From positions 1 to 64,000 of the forward strand of contig PNOH01000026.1 in NCBI GenBank assembly GCA_013824715.1: DNA of 64,000 nucleotides, in the 5' to 3' direction. The notes below the pieces were generated by a model that saw only the letters and a list, made by a program, of their open reading frames with translations, searched no databases and was not told the origin of the DNA. Shown here one piece after another: positions 35,271 through 43,275 of this stretch. Each line of letters begins with the position of its first letter. Position 1 is the stretch's first letter. This DNA comes from Odoribacter sp. (GTDB lineage Bacteria; Bacteroidota; Bacteroidia; Bacteroidales; Prolixibacteraceae). The translations under genes and the position numbers were made by a program.

Positions 35271-35323
35271 CCGTCCGTGGGAAAGCATTGAACAAAGAGA
35301 GTGTCTCTTTCGGACGGAATGGA
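35271..35323. repeat. CCGTCCG hairpin repeat, copy B
   Basis: A 53-base copy with perfect stems: CCGTCCG/CGGACGG and AAAGAGA-GTG-TCTCTTT. Its right end contains the ATG (35319) of the second HdrC-like gene. Confidence 0.85.
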
Positions 35324-35702
35324 GGCAAACAACATAAAAAGATATGCAAATCGGGAAATGAAAGACTTTGGCTTCACGATCATTAAACAGCGCACGATTG
35401 ATTACGATCAGTTTGATGGACGACTATTGAACGAGGTTCTCGAAATGGAACCATCGTTTAAAGTTTGCCTGTCGTGCGGCGGATGCACTGCTACCTGCAG
35501 CGCGGGCGATCTGGTCAGTTTCAATGTCAGGCGAATGAACCTGTTATTGCGGCGTGGCGAAACCATCGAACTCGAATCGGAAATACAGAAATGTATGCTC
35601 TGCGGCAAATGTATGTTGGTTTGCCCACGCGGAATTAATCTCCGGAATGTGATCATGCTCATTAAGAAGAGTATTGCGAAATACAAACCAGTTAATTCGT
35701 AG
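35319..35702 (+). CDS. Second HdrC-like iron-sulfur protein
   Basis: About 127 aa with two [4Fe-4S] sites, Cys50, 53, 56, 60 (CLSCGGCTATC) and Cys92, 95, 98, 102 (CMLCGKCMLVCP), the HdrC pattern at minimal length. The ATG at 35319 lies in the right arm of hairpin repeat B; an in-frame GTG at 35301 and ATG at 35358 are alternatives. It is followed after 6 bases by the membrane HdrE-HdrD fusion, so the two probably form one complex. Confidence 0.8.
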   Translation: MEANNIKRYANREMKDFGFTIIKQRTIDYDQFDGRLLNEVLEMEPSFKVCLSCGGCTATCSAGDLVSFNVRRMNLLLRRGETIELESEIQKCMLCGKCMLVCPRGINLRNVIMLIKKSIAKYKPVNS

Positions 35703-35708
35703 GCAGCT

Positions 35709-37550
35709 ATGGAATCTACTCCGTTTATATGGCCATTTACCATCGGCCTCTTGTTTATCACCTGCTTTCTGGTGATCATTATCGGAATCTGGATTTCCAG
35801 TTTATCGCACATAGATAAAAGCAGGATCATACACAGCATTTTCACCCCCAAAAGCTGGTTGGCCCTTCGCGAAATCGTTTTGGAGTCGCTGCTTCACCGC
35901 AAAATATTCCGAAAAAATGCGGTTTTGGGCTACATGCACATGAGCCTGGCTTTCGGTTGGTTTCTGCTCATTGTAATTGGCCATATCGAAGCCTTTTATC
36001 ATTACCAAACCCTTTCAGTTCCGGCATACAAAGCCATTTTTATGCGCTATTTTGTTTCCGGACCATCCACCACGCTTTCAGGAAAAATATTGGCTGCCAG
36101 CATGGATTTGCTTCTTCTTTTTGTTCTTTCAGGAGTAGCGCTTGCCTGCTACAAAAGAGTGAACAGCCATTTATTCGGATTGAAAAAAACCACACGGCTA
36201 AAAATGGGCGACCACATTGCACTAAGCGCGCTCTGGCTCATTTTTCCCCTTCGGTTTCTTGCTGAAAGCATATCTGCCGGAATTCATCACAACGGTAGCC
36301 TCATCAGTCAACCAACCGGACGACTACTCGCTTCAATTCTTCCAGTCCAATCGCTCGAAATGCCCTTGTGGTGGGCCTATTCGGGAGCGCTTGGCCTGTT
36401 TTTCCTTGCGCTGCCAGTTTCACGGTACATGCACATTCCGGTTGAAGTAGTACTTATTTTCCTCAGGAATTACGGGATCAAGGTTCAAAAGCTTATTGGC
36501 GGATATTCGCGAATTCAGGTGTATTCGTGCTCGCGCTGCGGAATTTGCCTCGATAGTTGCCAAATGACTCATACTGCCATAAAAGACACACAGTCGGTTT
36601 ACGTACTGAAACACATCAGGAATAAAAACCTGACTGACGAAAAACTTTTCAACTGTTTGCTTTGCGGACGCTGCCAGCCCGATTGCCCCGTAGGTCTGGA
36701 ATTGAATAATTTACGACTGACACAACGGATTGAATCAACCAAAGAATACAATTCGTCATACGATTACCTGAAAAACGGAAATGTAGCTATCAATCCGCAA
36801 ACCGAAGTGATTTATTTTGCCGGTTGTATGACACATCTGACCCCTGCCATTCTTAAATCTATGAAGGAAATTTTTAAAGTGGCTGGTGTCAAATACTGGT
36901 TTATGGACGAAGACAAAACTGCTTGTTGCGGACGGCCGCTGATGCAGGTTGGACAATACGAGGCAGCCAAAAAACTGATTGAACACAACCGTGAACGGAT
37001 TCTGGCTTCAGGAGTAAAAAAGCTGGTCGTTTCCTGCCCTATTTGCTACAAAGTATTTAATGAAGATTACGCATTGCCGGGCATTATGGTTATGCATCAT
37101 TCCGGGTACCTGCTCAGTCTGATGGCCGATAAACGTTTGCCGGTAAATAAATTGCCATTGCGGGTTGTTTATCATGATCCTTGCGAACTTGGCCGTGGAA
37201 GTGGCATTTATCACCAGCCCCGTTTGATCTTAGACGAATATGCAATGCTGGTTCCGATGAAAAATGAAAAAGAAGCGGCCTACTGCTGCGGAGGAGGCCT
37301 GGCCAATATTAAGATAATAATGAACGAACGCAACCAGATACGCGACAAGGCGCTGGACGAATACCTTGCTTATCAGCCCGACATGCTGGCAACAGCTTGC
37401 CCCTTATGCAAAAAAACCTTTGCAAAAAGCAACAAACTACCGATTCATGATATTGCTGAAATTGTTTACATGGCCCTCCGTCAAAACACATCTAAGACTC
37501 AGGATCAACCCATTAATAAAAAGAAAATAAAAATAGAGATTTGGAAGTAG
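35709..37550 (+). CDS. HdrE-HdrD-like fusion: membrane cytochrome plus CCG iron-sulfur protein
   Basis: A 613-aa protein. Residues about 8-250 have five to six membrane helices with His residues (H77, H92, H169) that could bind b-type heme, like HdrE/NarI-type quinol-linked subunits. Two [4Fe-4S] sites follow: Cys274, 277, 280, 284 and Cys316, 319, 322, 326. Two complete CCG domains follow: Cys373, 406-407, 443, 446 and Cys492, 526-527, 564, 567. This layout matches membrane-bound HdrDE merged in one chain and relatives of DsrK/HmcF. It likely exchanges electrons between quinones and a disulfide or redox partner. Confidence 0.85.
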   Translation: MESTPFIWPFTIGLLFITCFLVIIIGIWISSLSHIDKSRIIHSIFTPKSWLALREIVLESLLHRKIFRKNAVLGYMHMSLAFGWFLLIVIGHIEAFYHYQTLSVPAYKAIFMRYFVSGPSTTLSGKILAASMDLLLLFVLSGVALACYKRVNSHLFGLKKTTRLKMGDHIALSALWLIFPLRFLAESISAGIHHNGSLISQPTGRLLASILPVQSLEMPLWWAYSGALGLFFLALPVSRYMHIPVEVVLIFLRNYGIKVQKLIGGYSRIQVYSCSRCGICLDSCQMTHTAIKDTQSVYVLKHIRNKNLTDEKLFNCLLCGRCQPDCPVGLELNNLRLTQRIESTKEYNSSYDYLKNGNVAINPQTEVIYFAGCMTHLTPAILKSMKEIFKVAGVKYWFMDEDKTACCGRPLMQVGQYEAAKKLIEHNRERILASGVKKLVVSCPICYKVFNEDYALPGIMVMHHSGYLLSLMADKRLPVNKLPLRVVYHDPCELGRGSGIYHQPRLILDEYAMLVPMKNEKEAAYCCGGGLANIKIIMNERNQIRDKALDEYLAYQPDMLATACPLCKKTFAKSNKLPIHDIAEIVYMALRQNTSKTQDQPINKKKIKIEIWK

Positions 37551-37641
37551 CTCTTTTAGCAATAAAAAAAATCAACAATAATAGGTTTTGTACCGTCAAT
37601 TATGGAATTAAAGTTTGCTTTCATCTTGTCTGAATTATTTT

Positions 37642-38142
37642 CTAAACTTTGTATGTCAAACTTCCATTCGGGCATGCTACCACACATTTCAGGCATTTCG
37701 AACAGGTATAGCTGTCGCCGGGAGCGATCATTTTTGGTTTGTACAAACTAAATTTTGCGGGTTCCATCGCCACGATGTAGCACTTTTTATCGCAAATACC
37801 GCAATTTTTGCAAGTATCCTCGTTCAGTTTTATCCTGAAAATGGAGTACTTATTCAGAAATCCGGATATCCAGGCAATCGGACATCCTATTTTGTGATAT
37901 TGGTACATTTGCTTGATTTTACCATCGTCACCACCCAAACTCATCATTATTTCCATGATAAGCCCCATCGGGCAAACCCACCGGCAAAATACTTTTCCAA
38001 ATACCACCCCCAGCAATACTCCAGCAGCCAGAATATACAAAAGCGAAATATGATATTGAGAAATTGCCAGATACAATAAAACACCTAATACCGAAAGCAT
38101 AATCATTCGGCTGTCAACCAATACTTTTAAAACTTTTCTCAT
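37642..38142 (-). CDS. Membrane-anchored 4Fe-4S ferredoxin (NapH/polyferredoxin-like)
   Basis: A 166-aa protein. The N-terminal half has two membrane helices and the NapH/YccM-type motif CRWVCPMG (Cys53, Cys57). The C-terminal half has two ferredoxin sites, Cys111, 114, 117, 121 and Cys147, 150, 153, 157. It is shorter than NapH, lacking the first helices. It probably moves electrons at the membrane for the flavoprotein encoded 22 bases upstream. It is the last gene of the six-gene thiol-redox operon. Confidence 0.8.
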   Translation of the reverse strand: MRKVLKVLVDSRMIMLSVLGVLLYLAISQYHISLLYILAAGVLLGVVFGKVFCRWVCPMGLIMEIMMSLGGDDGKIKQMYQYHKIGCPIAWISGFLNKYSIFRIKLNEDTCKNCGICDKKCYIVAMEPAKFSLYKPKMIAPGDSYTCSKCLKCVVACPNGSLTYKV

Positions 38143-38164
38143 CTATTTTGTTTAAGTCAGGATT

Positions 38165-39340
38165 CTACATTCCGGGCAAACGGGGAAACTTGCCAACTTT
38201 GGTTAATTTCGAATACATTCCCCAGCCTTTTTTAATCCAGTGTCCCACAATTGGCATTGGGATCAGAAATGATTTCGTATTGTTCCTGAATACAAAAGCG
38301 GCTCCATCACCTGTATCCATCACACACAGAATATTCAGGTGCTCCTGATATCCTTTTTTGTTGGTCGTTCCTTTTTCTGATTCGATGATATTGTGAGCTG
38401 CATTCTGTCCCATCAATTCGGCAATGTGTCCTTGTTTCGCAATCCATTCCGGCCCTTCGATGGCGGCGATATCACCAATAGCATACACATCAGACAATCC
38501 GCTAACCAGACAGTAGTTGTCAATTTTGATAAAACCTGCGTCGGACAATGGCAAATCACTTGATTGAAGCACACTGTGACCTGCCGATGCAGGGATAAAC
38601 AAAATCAGATCTGATTCCAGCTTCGATTCGTCCTCAAAAGCAACCGATCCGGGTTCAAATCCGGTAATCTTTTTACCGAAACGTTTTTCAATTTTGTATC
38701 TGTCGAATAATTTATTGAGCATTGGTAACGCACCTTTGCCCATCTTCGCGCCTGGCTCTTCCATTGGTGCGAAGAAAGTCAGCTCGAAATTCTGCCTGAT
38801 TTTCTTCTTTTTCAGGATATTGTGGATATTGAATATCAGTTCAAACCCGGGGCCGCCGCGAACTGCCGATTTATCTTTCGGATTGCCGCCAAAACCAACC
38901 GCGATTTTTCCTCGCCCTTTTCTGATAAGCTCATCAATACCATCACGGATGGCCAGCGAAACTTCAGGTTTTCCGCAAATCGACAAGGTGTTTTCAAGTC
39001 CCTTGTGCTTCATTTTATCGGCGCCAAAAGCTACTACCAAATAGTCGTAGCTCAAGGTCTGGTTTTGGCAATCTACCTGCCTGACGGATGCCTTAATTTC
39101 TTTTACTGAATCAATAATTACCTCGAAAGGGTATTTTTTCTGAATCGTGGCAAGCGGAACCTTCACATTTTCGAATTCAGTTTGGCGAACCGGTACCCAA
39201 ATCGAAATGGGAAAGAGATAAAGAAAATTACGGTCAGAAACCAGTGTTACCTTAAACTTTCCGCTTTTCTGTAGTTCAATAGCTGTTTGGATACCGGCAA
39301 AACCGCCGCCCAAAATCAAAACTCGCTTTTTATCGTTCAT
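38165..39340 (-). CDS. SQR-like/type II NADH dehydrogenase-like flavoprotein
   Basis: A 391-aa FAD protein of the sulfide:quinone reductase/NDH-2 group. ILGGGFAGIQTAIEL is the N-terminal FAD site. YLVVAFGADKMKHKG and VYAIGDIAAIEGPEW are the usual later segments. Compared with classical SQR, Cys122 and Cys339 lie where two redox Cys are expected, but the Cys near position 160 is missing (AVRGGPGFE). Sulfide oxidation is therefore uncertain, and another thiol or quinone reaction is possible. It is encoded between the thioredoxin/glutaredoxin fusion and the membrane ferredoxin. Confidence 0.75.
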   Translation of the reverse strand: MNDKKRVLILGGGFAGIQTAIELQKSGKFKVTLVSDRNFLYLFPISIWVPVRQTEFENVKVPLATIQKKYPFEVIIDSVKEIKASVRQVDCQNQTLSYDYLVVAFGADKMKHKGLENTLSICGKPEVSLAIRDGIDELIRKGRGKIAVGFGGNPKDKSAVRGGPGFELIFNIHNILKKKKIRQNFELTFFAPMEEPGAKMGKGALPMLNKLFDRYKIEKRFGKKITGFEPGSVAFEDESKLESDLILFIPASAGHSVLQSSDLPLSDAGFIKIDNYCLVSGLSDVYAIGDIAAIEGPEWIAKQGHIAELMGQNAAHNIIESEKGTTNKKGYQEHLNILCVMDTGDGAAFVFRNNTKSFLIPMPIVGHWIKKGWGMYSKLTKVGKFPRLPGM

Positions 39341-39411
39341 TGTTTGTACATTGGATTAATATGGAGTTTAACAGATAAAAAAGTGTTTTAATTTATTATA
39401 AATTGGTTTTT

Positions 39412-39990
39412 TTATTGAATTTCAAGTAATTGTTTCAAACGTTGCTGATCGAAACCGACTACAATCTGCCCGTTTATTTCGGTCTGCGGAACACCCTGCT
39501 GTCCCGACCGGCGAACCAGGTCCTGAGCAGCCTTTTCGTCGCGCGAGACATCCACATCCCTGAAACTGATATTGTTTTGCTTTAACCAGCTTTTAAGCGT
39601 ATTGCACCAACTGCATGTGGGTGTTGAATAGACAGTTACCTGTACTATTTTTTTTGCATCGGTTTCTGTACCTTTTTCGGATAATTCATGATTCATCAAT
39701 GATTTTAGGTATTCGCTTTCATGGCAACCTTTTATCACATTTATTAATTTACCGTTCGAAAAAAGCAAGAGGGAAGGAATGCTGGTAATCTGGTAAAATG
39801 GATGAATGTCGCGTACCTGACTTACATCGGCCACAAAAACCGTGATTGACCGGTTCAGATAATTCGCTTCTGTAATGCTACGGAATGCACATCGCGACGA
39901 TTCATTATCAGGGTTGTACATGAACAGGGCAACATGTTCTTTCCCTGTCAGTTTTTGGTTGAAGTCGTTTAATGACAATACTGTTTGCAT
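39412..39990 (-). CDS. Thioredoxin-like/glutaredoxin fusion protein
   Basis: A 192-aa protein with two thioredoxin-fold domains. The N-terminal domain (about 1-105) has the thioredoxin shape (ITSIPSLLLFSNGK with cis-Pro) but SSRCAF instead of CxxC, so it is probably a binding rather than redox domain. The C-terminal domain is glutaredoxin-like with Cys126-Ser-Trp-Cys129 and the cis-Pro motif GVPQT at 166-170. It sits 16 bases after trxA in the redox operon. It probably reduces specific disulfides using electrons from the adjacent thioredoxin reductase. Confidence 0.8.
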   Translation of the reverse strand: MQTVLSLNDFNQKLTGKEHVALFMYNPDNESSRCAFRSITEANYLNRSITVFVADVSQVRDIHPFYQITSIPSLLLFSNGKLINVIKGCHESEYLKSLMNHELSEKGTETDAKKIVQVTVYSTPTCSWCNTLKSWLKQNNISFRDVDVSRDEKAAQDLVRRSGQQGVPQTEINGQIVVGFDQQRLKQLLEIQ

Positions 39991-40006
39991 AGCTTAAATT
40001 CGTTGG

Positions 40007-40426
40007 TTATTTTACTTTGGCAATCTCTTTTATTAAAAATTCTTTCGATTTTACGCCGACAAAGCGGTTGATTTCTACGCCATTTTTTAACAGAATCAGG
40101 GTTGGAATACTTCTGACCTTAAATTTATCGGCCAGCGACTGGTATTGCTGAATGTCAACTTTTCCAACCTGCGAGTTTCCGGTCAATTCTGCCGCAACTT
40201 CGTTCAATACAGGCGCCATCATTCGGCATGGGGCACACCAGCTTGCCCAAAAGTCAACCAGCACTAATTTGTTTTTCATAAGTTGCTGAAAATTCTTGTC
40301 GGTGAGAGTCAATACTTTGGCGTGGTCGGCCACCATCGGAATGTTTTTCATTTTCGCCTTTGCCACTATCAGCATGACAACAAACGCTGTTGCAAGTGTT
40401 CCAAGTACAATTAATGCTATTTGCAT
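40007..40426 (-). CDS. trxA: Membrane-anchored thioredoxin
   Basis: A 139-aa thioredoxin with the classic WCAPC site (Cys64, Cys67) and the cis-Pro motif RSIPTLILLKNG. An N-terminal hydrophobic helix (residues 2-22) is unusual for TrxA and anchors it to the inner membrane; the active domain may face either side. One base separates it from trxB. As the reductase is cytoplasmic, a cytoplasm-facing domain is simplest. Confidence 0.85.
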   Translation of the reverse strand: MQIALIVLGTLATAFVVMLIVAKAKMKNIPMVADHAKVLTLTDKNFQQLMKNKLVLVDFWASWCAPCRMMAPVLNEVAAELTGNSQVGKVDIQQYQSLADKFKVRSIPTLILLKNGVEINRFVGVKSKEFLIKEIAKVK

Positions 40427-40427
40427 A

Positions 40428-41399
40428 TTATATTTCTATTAGTTCTTTCTTTTTCGACTTCGATTCGTGTACGAAATTGGAAGCTGCCAGCGCTGCAATT
40501 GTTCCATCGCTTACCGCTGTTGTAACCTGACGGAAGCGTTTTGCAGTGCTGTCGCCCGCGGCGTAAACCCCTTCAATGTTGGTCGCCATGTCGGGTTTGA
40601 CCACAATCTCGCCCCATTTATTCAGTTCTAGCTTTTCTTTCAGGAATTCGGTATTGGGGATGTATCCAATAAAAATGAAAACCCCATCGGTTTTAAATCG
40701 GCGTGTTTCTCCCGATTTCAGGTTTTTGATGTCCACACTTTCAAGGTTTTCGCCGCCATAAAAAGCGGTAATGGTTGATTCCATCACAAAACTGATTTTG
40801 GGGTGTTCCCATGCTTCCTCAACGGCATGTTCGAAGGCCTGAAAATGGTCGAACTGGTGCACAATAGTTACTTTTCTGGCATATTTGGTGAGCGACACGG
40901 CTTCTTCGAGCGCCGAATTGCCACCTCCAACTACCACTATTTCCTTATCGGTGAAGAAATCGCCATCGCAGGTCGCGCAATACGAAATGCCCTTCCCTTT
41001 GAAATTATCTTCTCCGGACACGCCTAAAGTTCGCGACCTTCCGCCGGGGCTTAGGATAATACTGTCAGAGGTATAGATTTTACCGTCTGATAGTGTAATT
41101 CGTTTCTCTTCTCCTTCCAGTTCGAGGCTTTCAATCGAAATGTTCGATTTAATATCGCATCCGAACGATTTGGCTTGTTTGCGCATGATGTTCGAAAGCT
41201 GGTATCCGCTGATGCTTTCAACTCCCGGATAGTTGGCGATTTCATGGGTCAAAACCAATTGTCCGCCAACAGTGCCTTCGTTTAATATGAGCGTTTTCAG
41301 CCTTGCCCGCGAAAGGTAAATGCCTGCCGTCAAACCGGCAGGCCCTCCACCTATCACAATAGCGTCGTAATGGTTTGTTGCGTTCATCGCATTAAGCAT
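40428..41399 (-). CDS. trxB: Thioredoxin reductase
   Basis: A 323-aa NADPH:thioredoxin oxidoreductase. FAD motif IGGGPAGLTAGIYLSRA, redox-active CATCDG (about residues 142-145), NADPH motif VVGGGNSALEEAVSL and GVYAAGDSTAKRFRQV are all present. Length and motifs match low-molecular-weight bacterial TrxB. The start overlaps the end of the thioredoxin-like gene upstream by 8 bases; ATG at 41387 is an alternative. It supplies electrons to the thioredoxin and probably to the glutaredoxin-type protein of the operon. Confidence 0.95.
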   Translation of the reverse strand: MLNAMNATNHYDAIVIGGGPAGLTAGIYLSRARLKTLILNEGTVGGQLVLTHEIANYPGVESISGYQLSNIMRKQAKSFGCDIKSNISIESLELEGEEKRITLSDGKIYTSDSIILSPGGRSRTLGVSGEDNFKGKGISYCATCDGDFFTDKEIVVVGGGNSALEEAVSLTKYARKVTIVHQFDHFQAFEHAVEEAWEHPKISFVMESTITAFYGGENLESVDIKNLKSGETRRFKTDGVFIFIGYIPNTEFLKEKLELNKWGEIVVKPDMATNIEGVYAAGDSTAKRFRQVTTAVSDGTIAALAASNFVHESKSKKKELIEI

Positions 41400-41748
41400 T
41401 TACTGTTGATGCAAATTCTTTGTCTAAAATAGCGGTAACCTGGGTTTTGGTTTGGATGCTCGATGTAGCTTTTGCAACTTTTCCGTTTTTGTAATAAATG
41501 GTGAACGGGATACCCATAAACCCGCGAACTTCTGGCAGTTGACGAATAATGTATGATTCGGGGTTATCGAACTCCATGTCGCAGAATTTTACATGGGTAT
41601 ATTCTTCTTCCAGTTCTTCTGCAATTCCGTAAACAGGGATACACATTGGGCCCATGCGACCACAAATGACCATTACGTTTTCGTTCTCGTTGATAATTTG
41701 CGCGTGTTCGGCTGCGCTTTCGATGTGTTTTAAATTGGTGTACAACAT
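41392..41748 (-). CDS. Thioredoxin-like protein with unusual CX6C site
   Basis: A 118-aa thioredoxin-fold protein. VMVICGRMGPMCIPVY replaces the usual WCxxC with Cys29 and Cys36 separated by six residues. FMGIPFTIYYKNGK keeps the cis-Pro strand, and Cys56 is a further Cys. It is the first gene of the redox operon, 158 bases from the divergent Crp-type regulator. It may be a specialised thiol carrier or peroxidase partner; no exact role is known to me. Confidence 0.7.
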   Translation of the reverse strand: MLYTNLKHIESAAEHAQIINENENVMVICGRMGPMCIPVYGIAEELEEEYTHVKFCDMEFDNPESYIIRQLPEVRGFMGIPFTIYYKNGKVAKATSSIQTKTQVTAILDKEFASTVNA

Positions 41749-41872
41749 GACTGTTTTTGTTTAAATTGTTATGACACAAAAATACATCGGCAAATGCGGC
41801 AGGAAAGATTTTGGACATGAAGTAAACCGGTTCCTGAATTGAACTGCCACAACTTTTTCATTGATATAATCC

Positions 41873-41880
41873 TAACTTTG
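41873..41880 (+). promoter_or_regulatory. Likely -7 box of the Crp/Fnr gene (TAACTTTG)
   Basis: TAACTTTG fits TAnnTTTG and lies 26 bases before the ATG at 41907, in the 158-base gap between the divergent redox operon and the regulator. A T-rich stretch at 41853-41858 could stand in for the -33 element. Confidence 0.4.
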
Positions 41881-41906
41881 CTGGCTAAATTAATTTCGGC
41901 GAGAAT

Positions 41907-42602
41907 ATGAAACCCATTTTAGAAACTGATACCGACTTTATTTGCGACCTTCATGCACCTTGTTTTCAGTCGCTGGCACCTGATGAGGTCGAATTGGTAA
42001 AGGCAAGTAAAACGCAGGTAATGTTCCGGAAAGGCGACAACCTGACCAAGCAGGGAACTTTCGCTTCGTATGTGCTTTTTGTAATGAAAGGCCTGGCCAA
42101 ACAATATATCGAAGGCGATAACTCCAAAAGTTTTAACCTGAGGATAATTAAACCAGGTGAATTTGTCGGTCTTTCTTCAGTGTTTTCAACCAATACATTC
42201 AACTACTCTTCGGTCGCACTAACCGATTGCCAGGTTTTTCTGGTCGAGAAAGATGCCATTTCACAAATAATCAGGCAAAACGGAACATTCGGGCTTGGGA
42301 TTATCAGGCGATATTGCGAGCAAAATTCCAACCTTTTCAATACGTTGCGAACGGTAATGTACAAACAAATGAATGGGCGCATTGCCGATGCCCTGTTGTA
42401 CATTGACGGGCTAAAAACGGAATACCCTGAAATTTTTCAACTTCTTTCGCGCAAAGACATGGCCGACTTTGCAGGCATTTCAACTGAAAGTGCTGTAAAA
42501 CTGTTGAAAAACTTTGAAAAGGATGGGTTGATCGAATTGCATGAAAAAGATATTGTGCTTGTCAATCACAAGGAATTGCTCGAAATAAGTAAAAAAGGTT
42601 AA
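41907..42602 (+). CDS. Crp/Fnr family transcriptional regulator
   Basis: A 231-aa regulator with an N-terminal cyclic-nucleotide-binding-like barrel (FRKGDNLTKQG, LRIIKPGEFVGLSSV) and a C-terminal winged helix (LSRKDMADFAGISTESAVKLLKNF). Two Cys near the N-terminus (Cys13, Cys19) could sense redox state, but the full Fnr cluster pattern is absent. It is divergent from the six-gene thiol-redox operon and may control it. Confidence 0.88.
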   Translation: MKPILETDTDFICDLHAPCFQSLAPDEVELVKASKTQVMFRKGDNLTKQGTFASYVLFVMKGLAKQYIEGDNSKSFNLRIIKPGEFVGLSSVFSTNTFNYSSVALTDCQVFLVEKDAISQIIRQNGTFGLGIIRRYCEQNSNLFNTLRTVMYKQMNGRIADALLYIDGLKTEYPEIFQLLSRKDMADFAGISTESAVKLLKNFEKDGLIELHEKDIVLVNHKELLEISKKG

Positions 42603-42674
42603 AATGTGAATGTCGGTGCAAGTTTTCTGATCTTGTGGTGTCAAATTAGCTAAATCCTCATTTGACAAATACGA

Positions 42675-43256
42675 ATGGACGAGTCCCAACTCATAACAGG
42701 AATTCAACAAGGCGACCGCAAAGCCTTCCAAATTCTGGTAGAGACCTACCAGCGGATGGTTGTGAATACCTGTTTGGCCATTGTCCATAACAAAGCTGAC
42801 GCGGAAGATCTGGCGCAGGATGTATTTCTGGAAATTTTCCGAACAGCCGGAAATTTCAGGGGTGATTCCAAAATCTCAACCTGGTTGTACCGTATCGCCA
42901 CCAACCGCTCGCTGAATTTTATCCGCAATAATAAACGGAAACGCTTTTTTCAATCCATTGAGGAGACTTTCACCGGAGGACGAAACCGAGCTAATGAAAT
43001 ATCGGAGAACAACGGCGATCAGCCTGATCGTAACATTACCGACCAGCAACGCTCCGACTTGTTACACCGTGCCATCGATCGGTTACCCGAAAAACAACGC
43101 GCAGCATTTACCCTAAATAAATATGAAGAACTGCCCTACCAGCAAATTGCTGAAATCATGGAAATCTCTTTGGCTTCGGTTGAGTCGCTGATTCACCGGG
43201 CAAAGAAGAACCTTCAGGAACAACTTTTAGATTGTTACAAAAAAAAGTGTGTTTGA
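42675..43256 (+). CDS. RNA polymerase sigma factor, ECF type
   Basis: A 193-aa sigma-70 family ECF factor. Region 2 includes DAEDLAQDVFLEIFRTAGNF and STWLYRIATNRSLNFIR; region 4 has LPYQQIAEIMEISLASVESL followed by IHRAKKNL. An extended Asn/Asp-rich linker separates them. It is followed by an anti-sigma-type gene and a periplasmic sensor-like gene, a triad used for envelope or metal stress in other bacteria. Confidence 0.92.
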   Translation: MDESQLITGIQQGDRKAFQILVETYQRMVVNTCLAIVHNKADAEDLAQDVFLEIFRTAGNFRGDSKISTWLYRIATNRSLNFIRNNKRKRFFQSIEETFTGGRNRANEISENNGDQPDRNITDQQRSDLLHRAIDRLPEKQRAAFTLNKYEELPYQQIAEIMEISLASVESLIHRAKKNLQEQLLDCYKKKCV

Positions 43257-43275
43257 ATGCAAGTTTTTATAACAA

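Larger units (their letters stand above)
34921..35318. other. Repeat-filled gap between the two Hdr gene groups
   Basis: About 400 non-coding bases. In order they hold CCGTCCG hairpin copy A (35017-35069), an AT-rich spacer, the CTACTAAGGTT inverted-repeat element (35139-35246) and hairpin copy B (35271-35323), whose right end overlaps the next start codon. No protein-like frame is seen. Confidence 0.7.
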
